A stretch of DNA of 64,000 nt from Lysobacter sp. CFH 32150 (GTDB lineage Bacteria; Pseudomonadota; Gammaproteobacteria; Xanthomonadales; Xanthomonadaceae), in NCBI RefSeq assembly GCF_022758295.1, contig NZ_JALDWJ010000002.1:516866-580865 (forward strand), given 5' to 3'. The notes beneath the pieces were generated by a model that saw only the letters and a list, made by a program, of their open reading frames with translations, did no database searches and was not told the origin of the DNA. Made by a program: the position numbers and the translations under genes. The stretch's first letter is position 1; each line of letters opens with the position of its first letter. Positions 29,943 to 39,281 of the stretch are shown piece by piece.

Positions 29943-31277
29943 ATGCCTCCCCGCGCCCGCTCCGCTTGGTTCAAGACACTCGGCCAGCTCGCCCTGGTGC
30001 TGGCTGTCGCAGCCGCGTTCGGGCTGGCGATCGGCTACGCCTGGCCGGTGGTGACGGCAAGCGCGCTGGGCGTAGTCGCCTGGCATTACTGGAAGCTGCG
30101 CGGTGTGCTGCTGCGCCTGACCGCGCGCCAGCGCCTGGCGCCGCCGCAGGGCAACGGGGTGTGGAACGAACTCGACCGCCTGCTCTACCGCAGCCAGGCC
30201 GACATGCGGGCGCGCAAACGCCGCCTGCTCGACATGTTGCGCGCCTATCGCGCCGCGGCGACCGCGTTGCCGGATGCGATCGTGGTGGTCGAGCGCAACA
30301 GCCAGCGCGTGATCTGGTTCAACGAAGCCGCACACACCCTGCTGGGCCTGCACTATCCGCGCGACATCGGCGCGGCGCTGGGCCAACGCCTGCAGCCGCT
30401 GTCGATCTCGCACTGGCTGACCGCCGGGCGCAATGCCGAACCGTTGATGGATGCGGCCTCCCCCGTCGATCCGGATCTGCGCCTGAACCTGCGCCTGATC
30501 CCGTACTCGGATGAGCTGTGGCTGCTGGTCGCGCGCGATGTCAGCAAACTGATGCGGCTGGAACAGGTGCGCCGCGATTTCGTCGCCAACGTCTCGCATG
30601 AACTGCGCACGCCGCTCACCGTGGTGCACGGCTATCTCGACATGCTCGACCCGGCCGACAACCCCGAATGGGCGCCGATGCTGGCGGAGATGCAGCGGCA
30701 GTCGCAGCGCATGACGCAGTTGGTGGAAGACCTGCTGACGCTGTCGCGGCTGGAAGCGCAGGATCGATTGCCTGACGAATCGGTGGCGATGGCGCCCATG
30801 CTGTCCACACTCAAGCGCGAAGCCGAGGCATTGAGCCAGCAGCGTCACCATGTCGTGCTCGAAGATACGACCGATCTCGATCTCTGGGGATCGACCAAGG
30901 AACTGCACAGCGCATTCTCCAACCTGGTCAGTAACGCGGTGCGCTACACCCCGGCTGGTGGCACCATCACGATACGTTTTGCACGCGAAGGCGATGGCGG
31001 TGCGGTGTTGTCGGTGCGCGACAGCGGTTACGGCATCCCAGCCGCGCACCTGCCGCGCATCACCGAACGTTTCTATCGCGTCTCCACCAGTCGCTCACGC
31101 GAAAGCGGTGGGACTGGCCTCGGCCTGTCGATCGTCAAACATGTGCTGAACCTGCACCAGGCACGCCTCGGCATCGTCAGCGAAGTCGGCCGCGGCAGTA
31201 CCTTCTCTTGTCACTTTGGCGCCGAACGCGTGCACCCGCGCGACGATGACGCCCTTCCCTTGCAGGCCTCCCGATGA
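29943..31277 (+). CDS. phoR: Phosphate regulon sensor histidine kinase PhoR
   Basis: 444 residues from MPPRARSAWFKTL. Two N-terminal membrane helices (about 15-50), a PAS-like domain around residues 95-190, the H box FVANVSHELRTPLTVVHGYL, N box NLVSNAVRYTP and G boxes DSGYGIP and GGTGLGLSIV. PhoR phosphorylates PhoB under phosphate limitation. It overlaps the ppk start by 4 bp. The upstream in-frame extension of 32 codons overlaps the phoB-phoR gap and lacks homology. Confidence 0.95.
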   Translation: MPPRARSAWFKTLGQLALVLAVAAAFGLAIGYAWPVVTASALGVVAWHYWKLRGVLLRLTARQRLAPPQGNGVWNELDRLLYRSQADMRARKRRLLDMLRAYRAAATALPDAIVVVERNSQRVIWFNEAAHTLLGLHYPRDIGAALGQRLQPLSISHWLTAGRNAEPLMDAASPVDPDLRLNLRLIPYSDELWLLVARDVSKLMRLEQVRRDFVANVSHELRTPLTVVHGYLDMLDPADNPEWAPMLAEMQRQSQRMTQLVEDLLTLSRLEAQDRLPDESVAMAPMLSTLKREAEALSQQRHHVVLEDTTDLDLWGSTKELHSAFSNLVSNAVRYTPAGGTITIRFAREGDGGAVLSVRDSGYGIPAAHLPRITERFYRVSTSRSRESGGTGLGLSIVKHVLNLHQARLGIVSEVGRGSTFSCHFGAERVHPRDDDALPLQASR

Positions 31278-33358
31278 ACGCCGTGCTTGACGTCTCCACC
31301 GAACTCGATCCACTGCGCGATCCGACGCTTTATTTCAATCGCGAACTATCGCAACTGGATTTCAACTTCCGCGTACTGGCACAGGCGATGGACCCGCAGG
31401 TGCCTCTGCTCGAGCGCCTGCGCTATCTCTGCATTTCCTGCACCAACCTGGACGAATTCTTCGAGATCCGCGCCGCTACCGTCAGGCATGCGCAGGACTT
31501 CGGCGTACCGCCCTCGCCCGATGGCATGGCGCCGGCAACGGTGCTCAAGCGCATCCACGACCGCGCGGCACAACTGGTCGACGCGCAGTACAAATGCTGG
31601 AACGACGTGCTGCGACCGTCGATGTTCGACGCCGGAGTGCGCGTGCTCGGCCGCGATTCATGGAATGCGAAGCAGACCAAATGGTTGCGCGCCTACTTCC
31701 GCGACGAGATCATGCCGGTGCTGTCGCCGCTCGGGCTCGATCCCGCGCACCCATTCCCCAAGATCCTCAACAAGTCGCTCAACATCGTCGTCGTCCTGAA
31801 AGGCAAGGACGCATTCGGCCGCGCCGGACACCTCGCCATCGTCCGTGCGCCGCGCTCGCTGCCGCGCATCATCCAGTTACCGGAGGAAGTCTCGGGCGGG
31901 CCGCATGATTTCGTGTTCCTGTCGTCGGTGCTGTCGGTGTTCGTCGATGAATTGTTCCCCGGCATGGAAGTCCAGGGTGCGTACCAGTTCCGCGTTACCC
32001 GCAATTCCGAGTTGATGGTCGACGAGGAAGAAGTCGAGAACCTGGCGTTGGCGCTGCGCGACGAACTGATCGGCCGCGGCTACCTGCGCGCGATGCGGCT
32101 GGAGATCGCCGAGCAATGCCCGAAGGCGATCGTGCGCACGCTGCTGGAGAATTTCGACCTGCCGGAAAACGCGGTCTACCGCATCAACGGCCCGGTCAAC
32201 CTCAATCGCGTGATCCAGGTCTACGACCTGGTGCAGCGTCCGGAACTAAAGTTCCCACCGTTCCAGCCCCGCGTGCTGCGCGACAGCGAAACCATGTTCG
32301 AGCGCGTCGCCGAGGGCGACGTGCTGATGCACCACCCGTTCGATTCGTTCGCGCCAGTACTCGACCTGATCAAGCAGGCCGCCGAAGACCAGAACGTGCT
32401 GGCGATCAAGCAGACGCTGTACCGCGCCGGCAAGGATTCGCCCATCGTCGAACAGCTGGTGCAAGCCGCGCGGAACGGCAAGGACGTCACCGTCGTCGTC
32501 GAGTTGCGCGCGCGTTTCGACGAGGAAGCCAACCTCGGCCTCGCCGATCGCCTGCAGGATGCCGGCGTGCAGGTGGTGTACGGCGTCGTCGGCTACAAGA
32601 CCCACGCCAAGATGCTGCTGATCGTGCGTCGGGAAGGCCGCAAGCTGCGCCGTTACGTGCACCTCGGCACCGGCAACTACCATTCCGGTACGGCGCGGGT
32701 GTACACCGACTTCGGCTTGCTCACCGCCGATCCGGATCTCGGCAGCGACGTGCATCAGATCTTCCAGCAGATCTCCGGCCTGGCCCCGGCGATCAAGCTC
32801 AAGCGCCTGTTGCAATCGCCGTTCACGCTGCACGCCGGCGTGCTCAAGCGCATCGATCGCGAAGCCAAGCTCGCGAAGGCCGGCAAGCCGGCGCGCATCG
32901 TTGCCAAGATGAATGCCTTGAACGAGCCGCAGGTGATCCGCGCGCTGTACCAGGCCTCGCAGGCGGGCGTGCAGATCGACCTGATCGTGCGTGGCGCCTG
33001 CACGTTGCGTCCCGGCGTGCCCGGCGTCTCGGACAATATCCGCGTGCGATCCATCGTCGGCCGCTTCCTCGAACACCACCGCGTCTACTGGTTCGCCAAC
33101 GACGGCGAACCCGACCTGTATTGCTCGAGCGCCGACTGGCTGGAACGCAACCTGCTGCGCCGCGTTGAAACCGCATTCCCGATCGTCGATCCGACGCTGG
33201 CCGCCCGCGTGTACGACGAGGCACTGGCGAACTACCTCGCGGACAACCTCAACGCCTGGGAACTGGAAGCCGACGGCCATTACCGCAAGCTCGCACCGAG
33301 CGATGACACGATGCCCCATTCCGCTCAGGGCACGTTGCTTGCCAAGCTCTGTACCTGA
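31274..33358 (+). CDS. ppk: Polyphosphate kinase 1
   Basis: 694 residues. PPK1 landmarks: the N-terminal YFNRELSQLDFNFRVL, the catalytic His motif GYKTHAKMLLIVRR and the second conserved His in RYVHLGTGNYH, plus YTDFGLLTADP and the late LYCSSADWLERN. The enzyme makes inorganic polyphosphate from ATP. It is translationally coupled to phoR and followed by the exopolyphosphatase gene ppx, linking polyphosphate turnover to phosphate signalling. Confidence 0.97.
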   Translation: MNAVLDVSTELDPLRDPTLYFNRELSQLDFNFRVLAQAMDPQVPLLERLRYLCISCTNLDEFFEIRAATVRHAQDFGVPPSPDGMAPATVLKRIHDRAAQLVDAQYKCWNDVLRPSMFDAGVRVLGRDSWNAKQTKWLRAYFRDEIMPVLSPLGLDPAHPFPKILNKSLNIVVVLKGKDAFGRAGHLAIVRAPRSLPRIIQLPEEVSGGPHDFVFLSSVLSVFVDELFPGMEVQGAYQFRVTRNSELMVDEEEVENLALALRDELIGRGYLRAMRLEIAEQCPKAIVRTLLENFDLPENAVYRINGPVNLNRVIQVYDLVQRPELKFPPFQPRVLRDSETMFERVAEGDVLMHHPFDSFAPVLDLIKQAAEDQNVLAIKQTLYRAGKDSPIVEQLVQAARNGKDVTVVVELRARFDEEANLGLADRLQDAGVQVVYGVVGYKTHAKMLLIVRREGRKLRRYVHLGTGNYHSGTARVYTDFGLLTADPDLGSDVHQIFQQISGLAPAIKLKRLLQSPFTLHAGVLKRIDREAKLAKAGKPARIVAKMNALNEPQVIRALYQASQAGVQIDLIVRGACTLRPGVPGVSDNIRVRSIVGRFLEHHRVYWFANDGEPDLYCSSADWLERNLLRRVETAFPIVDPTLAARVYDEALANYLADNLNAWELEADGHYRKLAPSDDTMPHSAQGTLLAKLCT

Positions 33359-33384
33359 GTGCCCTGCACCTGACATGCCTGCCC

Positions 33385-34923
33385 ATGAATGAAGTCCTCG
33401 CCCGTGCCCGCGCTTCCGCCCTGCCGCTACAGGATGGCGAACTGCTCGCTGCGGTCGACCTGGGGTCCAACAGTTTCCACATGGTCGTGGCGCGTTACGT
33501 GCTCGGCCAGTTGCGCATCGTCGATCGCCTGCGCGAAACGGTGCGCCTGGCCGAAGGCCTCGATGGCAAAGGCGGACTGACCGCTCCAGTGCGCCAGCGT
33601 GCACTGGAGTGCCTGGAACGTTTTGGCCAGCGCATCCGCGACGTCCCGCCACAACGCGTGCGTGCGATCGCCACCAATACGGTGCGTCAGCTGTCTGCGC
33701 CGCAGACGTTCCTGCTACCCGCAGAAACCGCGCTCGGGCATGCGATCGAAGTGGTATCTGGCCGTGAGGAAGCGCGTCTGGTCTATCTCGGCGTCGCGCA
33801 TGCACAGCCGCCCAATTCCGGGCAACTGCGCCTGGTGATCGACATCGGCGGCGGTTCCACCGAATGCATCATCGGCAGCGGTTTCGAGGCGATCGAACGC
33901 GAAAGCCTGCAGGCCGGCTGCGTCGCCAGCACCCGCCGCTTCTTCGGCAACGGCAAGCTGTCGAAGAAGCGCTGGAAGGAGGCGTTGACCGAAGTCACCG
34001 CCGAGTTCCAGCAGTTCGCCGGTGTGTATCGCGCCCTCGGCTGGCACGAAGTCCTCGGCTCGTCCGGCACCAACAAGGCCATCGGCGACATCTGCGCGGC
34101 GATGAAGCTCACCAAGGGCGCCGTCACTGCGGAAGCACTGCCGATCGTGCGCGACCGCCTGCTGCAGGCCGAACGCATCGAGGACATCGACCTGCCCAGC
34201 CTGTCCGCGGACCGCAAGCCGATCATCGCGGGCGGCATCCTCGTGCTCGAGGCCGCCTTCAATGCACTCGGCATGCAGCGTATGGCGGTGAGCAAGGCCG
34301 CGCTGCGTGAAGGCGCGTTGTACGACATGCTCGGCCGCGGCGGTGCCGACGACACGCGCGATGCTTCCGTCGCCGCGCTCATGCAGCGTTACGGCATCGA
34401 TTCTGCCCAGGCCAAGCGCGTCGAGGACACTGCGCTGCAGTTGTTCGACCAGGTGGCAGATGCCTGGGCGCTGGACGCAGACAACCGTCAGATGCTCGGC
34501 TGGGCCGCGCGCCTGCATGAACTCGGCCTCGCCATCGCCCACAGCCAGTACCACGTGCACGGTGCCTACGTGCTGGAGAATTCCGACATCGCCGGCTTCT
34601 CGCAGCAGAACCAGCGTTTCCTCGCCGCACTGGTCCGCACGCATCGCCGCAACATCCCGAAATCGGCGTTCGAGAACATCCCCGACCGCTTGCTTGCCGC
34701 CGCGCGGCGCAGCGTCGCGTTGTTGCGCCTGGCCGTGCTGATGCATCGCTCGCATGAAGCCGACGCGATTCCGGCGCTCAAACTCACCGCGGCCGGAAAC
34801 AAGCTCGCACTGACCTTGCCCAAACGCTGGCTGGATACGCGTCCGCTGTTGCGCGAGGACCTTACCGGTGAGCCGGAAGACATCGCCGGGTTGGGAATCG
34901 CGCTGGAGATCGAAGCGGACTGA
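33385..34923 (+). CDS. ppx: Exopolyphosphatase (Ppx/GppA family)
   Basis: 512 residues. The actin-like fold shows AAVDLGSNSFHMVVA, IATNTVRQL, DIGGGSTECIIG and the long C-terminal HD-like helical domain with WAARLHELGLAIAHS. It hydrolyses polyphosphate or pppGpp; full length of over 500 residues and location after ppk favour Ppx over GppA. 26 bp separate it from ppk. Confidence 0.93.
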   Translation: MNEVLARARASALPLQDGELLAAVDLGSNSFHMVVARYVLGQLRIVDRLRETVRLAEGLDGKGGLTAPVRQRALECLERFGQRIRDVPPQRVRAIATNTVRQLSAPQTFLLPAETALGHAIEVVSGREEARLVYLGVAHAQPPNSGQLRLVIDIGGGSTECIIGSGFEAIERESLQAGCVASTRRFFGNGKLSKKRWKEALTEVTAEFQQFAGVYRALGWHEVLGSSGTNKAIGDICAAMKLTKGAVTAEALPIVRDRLLQAERIEDIDLPSLSADRKPIIAGGILVLEAAFNALGMQRMAVSKAALREGALYDMLGRGGADDTRDASVAALMQRYGIDSAQAKRVEDTALQLFDQVADAWALDADNRQMLGWAARLHELGLAIAHSQYHVHGAYVLENSDIAGFSQQNQRFLAALVRTHRRNIPKSAFENIPDRLLAAARRSVALLRLAVLMHRSHEADAIPALKLTAAGNKLALTLPKRWLDTRPLLREDLTGEPEDIAGLGIALEIEAD

Positions 34924-34984
34924 CGGGGACACCCGGAACGATCCGGGCGCATAGAATCGGGCGGACATCCTGAGAGTCCGTGCC

Positions 34985-36658
34985 ATGACGACCTCGACAG
35001 CCCAGGCAGCCTCTACGGCTTATCCCTACCCGCTCCTGATCAAGCAACTTTGGCACGCACCCTTGGCGCGCTGGCCGGATCAGGAAATCGTCTACCGCGA
35101 ACTCAAGCGTTACCGCTATCGGGACCTGCACGAACGCGTTGGCCGCCTGGCGAACGCGCTGACAGCGCTCGGCACCGCCTTTGGCGACACCGTGGCAGTG
35201 ATGGACTGGGACAGCAACCGCTACCTCGAAGCGTTCTACGCCGTGCCGATGATGGGATCGGTACTGCAGACGGTGAACGTGCGGCTGTCGCCCGAACAGA
35301 TCCTCTACACGCTCAACCACGCCGGCGCGAAAGTGCTGCTGGTGCACGCCGATTTCCTACCCGTGCTGGCCGAGATCGCGCCTCGCCTGACGACCGTCGA
35401 AAAGCTCGTCTTCATGAGCGACGAGGGCCAAACCGCGCCGGCGCAGCTGGGTTTCGCCGGCGAGTACGAGGCATTGCTCGCGCAGGCATCGGCCGACTAC
35501 GACTTTCCCGATTTCGACGAAAACACACGCGCCACCACGTTCTACACCACGGGCACCACTGGAGATCCCAAGGGTGTGTTCTTCAGCCATCGGCAACTGG
35601 TGTTGCACACCATCGTGACCATGGCCGCACTGGCAGCGCCGGCGTCCAGCCAGCGTTTTCATCGCGGTGATGTCTACATGCCGATCACGCCGATGTTCCA
35701 CGTACACGCCTGGGGCATCCCTTACGTCGCGCTGCAACTGGGCGTGAAGCAGGTGTATCCCGGCCGCTACCAGCCCGATGGTTTGCTGGAGTTGATCCAC
35801 CGCGAGGGCGTGACGTTCTCGCACTGCGTGCCAACCATCCTGCAGATGCTGCTGTCGACGCCGAAAGCGCAGGAAGTCGACCTGCACGGCTGGAAGGTCA
35901 TCATCGGTGGCTCGGCGCTGTCGCACGGTTTGGCAAGCGAAGCACGCGATCGCGGCATCGATCTGTTCGGCGGCTATGGCATGTCCGAAACCGGCCCGCT
36001 GCTGACGCTCGCACAACTCGACCCCAAGCTCGATGTGGCCTCGCCCGAGGACGACCTGCATTTCCGCTGCAAGGCCGGTGCGCCGGTGCCGCTGGTGGAT
36101 TTGCGCACGGTCGATGAACACATGCGCGACGTTCCGCTCGATGGTGAGACCGCGGGCGAAGTAGTCGTGCGCGCGCCTTGGCTGACGCAGGGTTACCTCG
36201 GCAATCCCGCCGCGTCCGAGCAGCTATGGGCAGGCGGCTACCTGCACACGCAGGACATCGGCTACTTCGAGCAGGGCTACCTGAAGGTCACCGATCGCAT
36301 CAAGGATGTGATCAAGAGCGGCGGCGAATGGGTATCGTCGGTGCAGATCGAGGACCTGCTCTCGCAACACCCGGCGGTGGCGGAAACCGCGGTGTTCGCG
36401 GTCAAGGACGAGCGCTGGGGCGAACGACCGCTGGCACTGGTCGTCCTCAAGGCCGGGCAAACCGCCAGCGAGGACGACTTCAAGGCGCACCTGGCCCACT
36501 TCAGCGAGCAGGGCATGATCTCGCGCTATGCCGTGCCGGTGCGGGTGCTGCTGGTCGACGCCATCGACAAGACCAGTGTCGGCAAGCTGGACAAGAAGCG
36601 GCTGCGGGCGAAGTACGCCGATGTGCAGGATCACATTCCGAAAGGAGAAATCCCTTGA
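34985..36658 (+). CDS. AMP-forming acyl-CoA synthetase (fatty acid--CoA ligase)
   Basis: 557 residues of the ANL superfamily. P-loop-like TTFYTTGTTGDPKGVFFSHRQ core, GGYGMSETGPLL, the A5 region, TRDRIKDV-type hinge (VTDRIKDVIKSGGEW) and the catalytic Lys region KTSVGKLDKKRLR. It activates a carboxylic acid to the CoA thioester via acyl-AMP. Chain length cannot be read. Its stop overlaps the TTG start of the MaoC gene, so the two act together. Confidence 0.9.
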   Translation: MTTSTAQAASTAYPYPLLIKQLWHAPLARWPDQEIVYRELKRYRYRDLHERVGRLANALTALGTAFGDTVAVMDWDSNRYLEAFYAVPMMGSVLQTVNVRLSPEQILYTLNHAGAKVLLVHADFLPVLAEIAPRLTTVEKLVFMSDEGQTAPAQLGFAGEYEALLAQASADYDFPDFDENTRATTFYTTGTTGDPKGVFFSHRQLVLHTIVTMAALAAPASSQRFHRGDVYMPITPMFHVHAWGIPYVALQLGVKQVYPGRYQPDGLLELIHREGVTFSHCVPTILQMLLSTPKAQEVDLHGWKVIIGGSALSHGLASEARDRGIDLFGGYGMSETGPLLTLAQLDPKLDVASPEDDLHFRCKAGAPVPLVDLRTVDEHMRDVPLDGETAGEVVVRAPWLTQGYLGNPAASEQLWAGGYLHTQDIGYFEQGYLKVTDRIKDVIKSGGEWVSSVQIEDLLSQHPAVAETAVFAVKDERWGERPLALVVLKAGQTASEDDFKAHLAHFSEQGMISRYAVPVRVLLVDAIDKTSVGKLDKKRLRAKYADVQDHIPKGEIP

Positions 36659-37116
36659 TCCCGAACTACAATCTCGACACGCTCGGCGATTTCGTCGGCA
36701 AGGAACTGGGCGTCTCCGACTGGGTCGTCGTCGACCAGAACATGATCAACCAGTTCGCCGAAAGTACTGGCGACAACCAGTGGATTCACGTCGATGCGGA
36801 ACGCTGCAAGCGCGAAAGCCCGTTCGGCGCACCCATCGCGCACGGTTTCCTGACGCTGTCGATGCTGGTCTCGCTGCAGATGAAGCTGGGCACGATCCCG
36901 AAAGGCGCCTCGCGGGCGATGAACTGCGGCGTGGATCAAGTCAAGTTTCAGTCGCCGGTACTCGCCGGCGAACGCGTGCGCGCGCGGGTGACGCTGAAGT
37001 CGGTGGCTGCCAAGGGCAGCGACCGCCTGTTGCTCGTCACCGGCAACGTGATGGAAGTGGAAGGCAAGGACAGGCCGGCGTTGACCGCCGACCTGGTCGC
37101 GATGGTCTATCGCTGA
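36655..37116 (+). CDS. MaoC family dehydratase (enoyl-CoA hydratase-like)
   Basis: 153 residues. The hotdog-fold signature is FAESTGDNQWIHVDAERC with the catalytic His, followed by SPFGAPIAHGFLTLSMLV, and the usual strand VDQVKFQSPVLAGERVRARVTL. Start is TTG at 36655, with an AAAGGAG site 7 bp upstream and overlap of the ligase stop (TTGA). It probably hydrates or dehydrates an acyl-CoA. Coupled to the ligase, suggesting fatty-acid or side-chain CoA metabolism. Confidence 0.88.
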   Translation: MIPNYNLDTLGDFVGKELGVSDWVVVDQNMINQFAESTGDNQWIHVDAERCKRESPFGAPIAHGFLTLSMLVSLQMKLGTIPKGASRAMNCGVDQVKFQSPVLAGERVRARVTLKSVAAKGSDRLLLVTGNVMEVEGKDRPALTADLVAMVYR

Positions 37117-37123
37117 TCGATGG

Positions 37124-39220
37124 TCAACGCTGCAGCAATGGCTGCAAATCGCGTCCGGCCAGGCGCAGGTTGCGACGCACGTGGGTACGCAGCTCGCTGT
37201 CCGCCGCCTCCGGCGCTGCACCGCCGAGATGGCGATGCAGCAAGGTCTCCATCAGGAAGTAGTAGGCCTCGCGCGTCAGTGTGTCGTCGACGCTGTGGCC
37301 GGCATCCGCGTCGACGAACAGGCTGACATCCTTGCCCAGCGACTTGAGCTTGGCGGCGTAGTGGGTCACGCCACGGATCGGCACGCGTTCGTCTTCGCCA
37401 CCTGCCAGCATCAGCAGCGGGCGACGCAGCTTGCTTGCGTTGGCGATCGGCGACTGTTCGGTCAATCGCTTTGCTATCGCCTGGTCCGCAGGATCGAGTG
37501 ACAGATGCCGCATGCTGGTGGCCATCGGAACGCCGGGCACCATCTCCTGTCCGGCGCCAAGGTACTCGCGCAGCGTCCAGCCGAAATCCGCCGGTGGTAC
37601 TCCCGCGATGCCGACCTTGAATAGTTCCGGCTGGAAGGTCACGCCAAGCAACGCCGAATAGCCGCCGAACGATGCGCCGGTGATGCCGACGCGTTCCGCA
37701 TCGCCGATGCCTTGCGCCAGCAGATAGCGCACGCCCTCGACGATGTCCTGCTGCACGCGACCGTTGCCGAAATCGCCCTTTGCGGCAAAGAGATAATCGC
37801 GGCCGTGCCCGGTGGAACCGCGGAAATTGGGCTGGAACACGACATAGCCGCGATTGGCGAGGAATTGCCCGTCATTGCTGAAATCCGGGCGGAACAGGTT
37901 GAACGGGCCGCCATGCACACTGGCGACCAGCGGCGCCTTCGCAGGATCGATGCCGGGCGGCACCATCAGGAAGCCATGCAGGCGCATGCCGTCCGAGGCG
38001 CGGTACGCGAAGGCGATCTTGCGGGCCATCGCCGGTTCCGGTGGTCGCGGCACGGGCTTGCCGTCGATCGCGAATGTCGCGTCATCGAGGATCCCACGGA
38101 ACCTGCCGCTTCGCGGATCGTAGAGATGCAGGCGTTCGCCACGCAGCGATCCAGAACGCTCGTGCACCAGCCAGCGCGCAGCGGGTCCGCTGCCGACTTC
38201 GATCCGCAGGTTGCGTTGCGGGAAGTGCTGGTTGATCGCGTCGACGTGGGATTTCGCTTCCGAAGTCAGGCCGTAGCTCGCCGCGATAGTGCTGCGGTAG
38301 TTGGCGATCAACGGTTGTTGGGTGACCGGATCCAGCACGACTTCGTTCAAATCGGCTTCGTTGCGGGGATCGACGTGCAAGGGGTGCAGCGTCCCGCTGG
38401 CGTCCAGGCGCTGGATCCGTTCGAAATTCCCGCCCGCGTTCGTACGCAGCAGCACATCGTCGCCGTTGTTCGAAGTCGCGAGCAGCATGCAACGCTCCAT
38501 GCGCTCGCAGCGCATGGCTGCATGCAGGCGACCGGCGGCATCGACGCGATGCACCACATGGCCCTCGCCCTCGGCGCGAAGCAGGAAGGCTAGGCGTCTG
38601 CGCGAATCGAAAGCGAAGTCGACGATCTCCTTCGCATCCTCGCGCAGCAACGTTTGCCTGCCGCGCATGTCGACGCGGTACAGGCGCCAGCGCTTCGCTT
38701 CGCGGGAGACGATCGGAGGGCGCTCGAGGATCACGATCGCTGCGGGCGACGAGGGATCGACCGCGGCGAACTCCCGCCGCATGCGTCCACCGAGCATGGC
38801 GACGACCCCGGAACCGCCCTGTCCCGCAACGGCCAGTGCGAATACTTGGCGCGGCGTTTCCAGGAGCACCCAGCGACCATCGCGCGACCAGGACAGTTGA
38901 TCCGCTTCGGTGTTCGCGAGCACGCGCTTCGGCGCGCCGTCGGCAGTCGGTAACAGCCACACGCTGCGATTCTTCCCCTGCTCACGCAGGTAGGCCACGT
39001 TGCGACCATCGGGCGAGAGCACGACATCGCGCATGACCGGACGCGCAAGGAAGGCGGCGCGATCGATCCTTGGGGCGCGAGGCCGCTCGCGTTCCGCGGC
39101 GACGGCAGCCCGCAATTCAGCGACATCGTCGTTGGCCAGTGCCGGTTTCGGGAAAGCCAATATCGATAGTGCGAGGGCGACGGTCAGCCGCGCCCCGAAC
39201 CGCTTCGGGAACGTCAACAT
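37124..39220 (-). CDS. S9 family prolyl oligopeptidase-type peptidase
   Basis: 698 residues with a signal peptide (about 1-30, ending PALAN) and strong SD AAGGAG before ATG 39220. An N-terminal beta-propeller-like region is followed by an alpha/beta hydrolase domain with the catalytic Ser in GITGASFGGYSALLG, Asp in AGGEDERVP and His in DADAGHSVDD. This is the S9 acylaminoacyl-peptidase/DPP-type plan in secreted form. It is the last gene of the GntR-ABC-permease run, 61 bp after the permease gene. Confidence 0.9.
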   Translation of the reverse strand: MLTFPKRFGARLTVALALSILAFPKPALANDDVAELRAAVAAERERPRAPRIDRAAFLARPVMRDVVLSPDGRNVAYLREQGKNRSVWLLPTADGAPKRVLANTEADQLSWSRDGRWVLLETPRQVFALAVAGQGGSGVVAMLGGRMRREFAAVDPSSPAAIVILERPPIVSREAKRWRLYRVDMRGRQTLLREDAKEIVDFAFDSRRRLAFLLRAEGEGHVVHRVDAAGRLHAAMRCERMERCMLLATSNNGDDVLLRTNAGGNFERIQRLDASGTLHPLHVDPRNEADLNEVVLDPVTQQPLIANYRSTIAASYGLTSEAKSHVDAINQHFPQRNLRIEVGSGPAARWLVHERSGSLRGERLHLYDPRSGRFRGILDDATFAIDGKPVPRPPEPAMARKIAFAYRASDGMRLHGFLMVPPGIDPAKAPLVASVHGGPFNLFRPDFSNDGQFLANRGYVVFQPNFRGSTGHGRDYLFAAKGDFGNGRVQQDIVEGVRYLLAQGIGDAERVGITGASFGGYSALLGVTFQPELFKVGIAGVPPADFGWTLREYLGAGQEMVPGVPMATSMRHLSLDPADQAIAKRLTEQSPIANASKLRRPLLMLAGGEDERVPIRGVTHYAAKLKSLGKDVSLFVDADAGHSVDDTLTREAYYFLMETLLHRHLGGAAPEAADSELRTHVRRNLRLAGRDLQPLLQR

Positions 39221-39281
39221 GTTCTTCTCCTTGCCCGCCCGCCGTCGGATCGGCAACGGGCCGATGTGATGGGTCAGCGCG

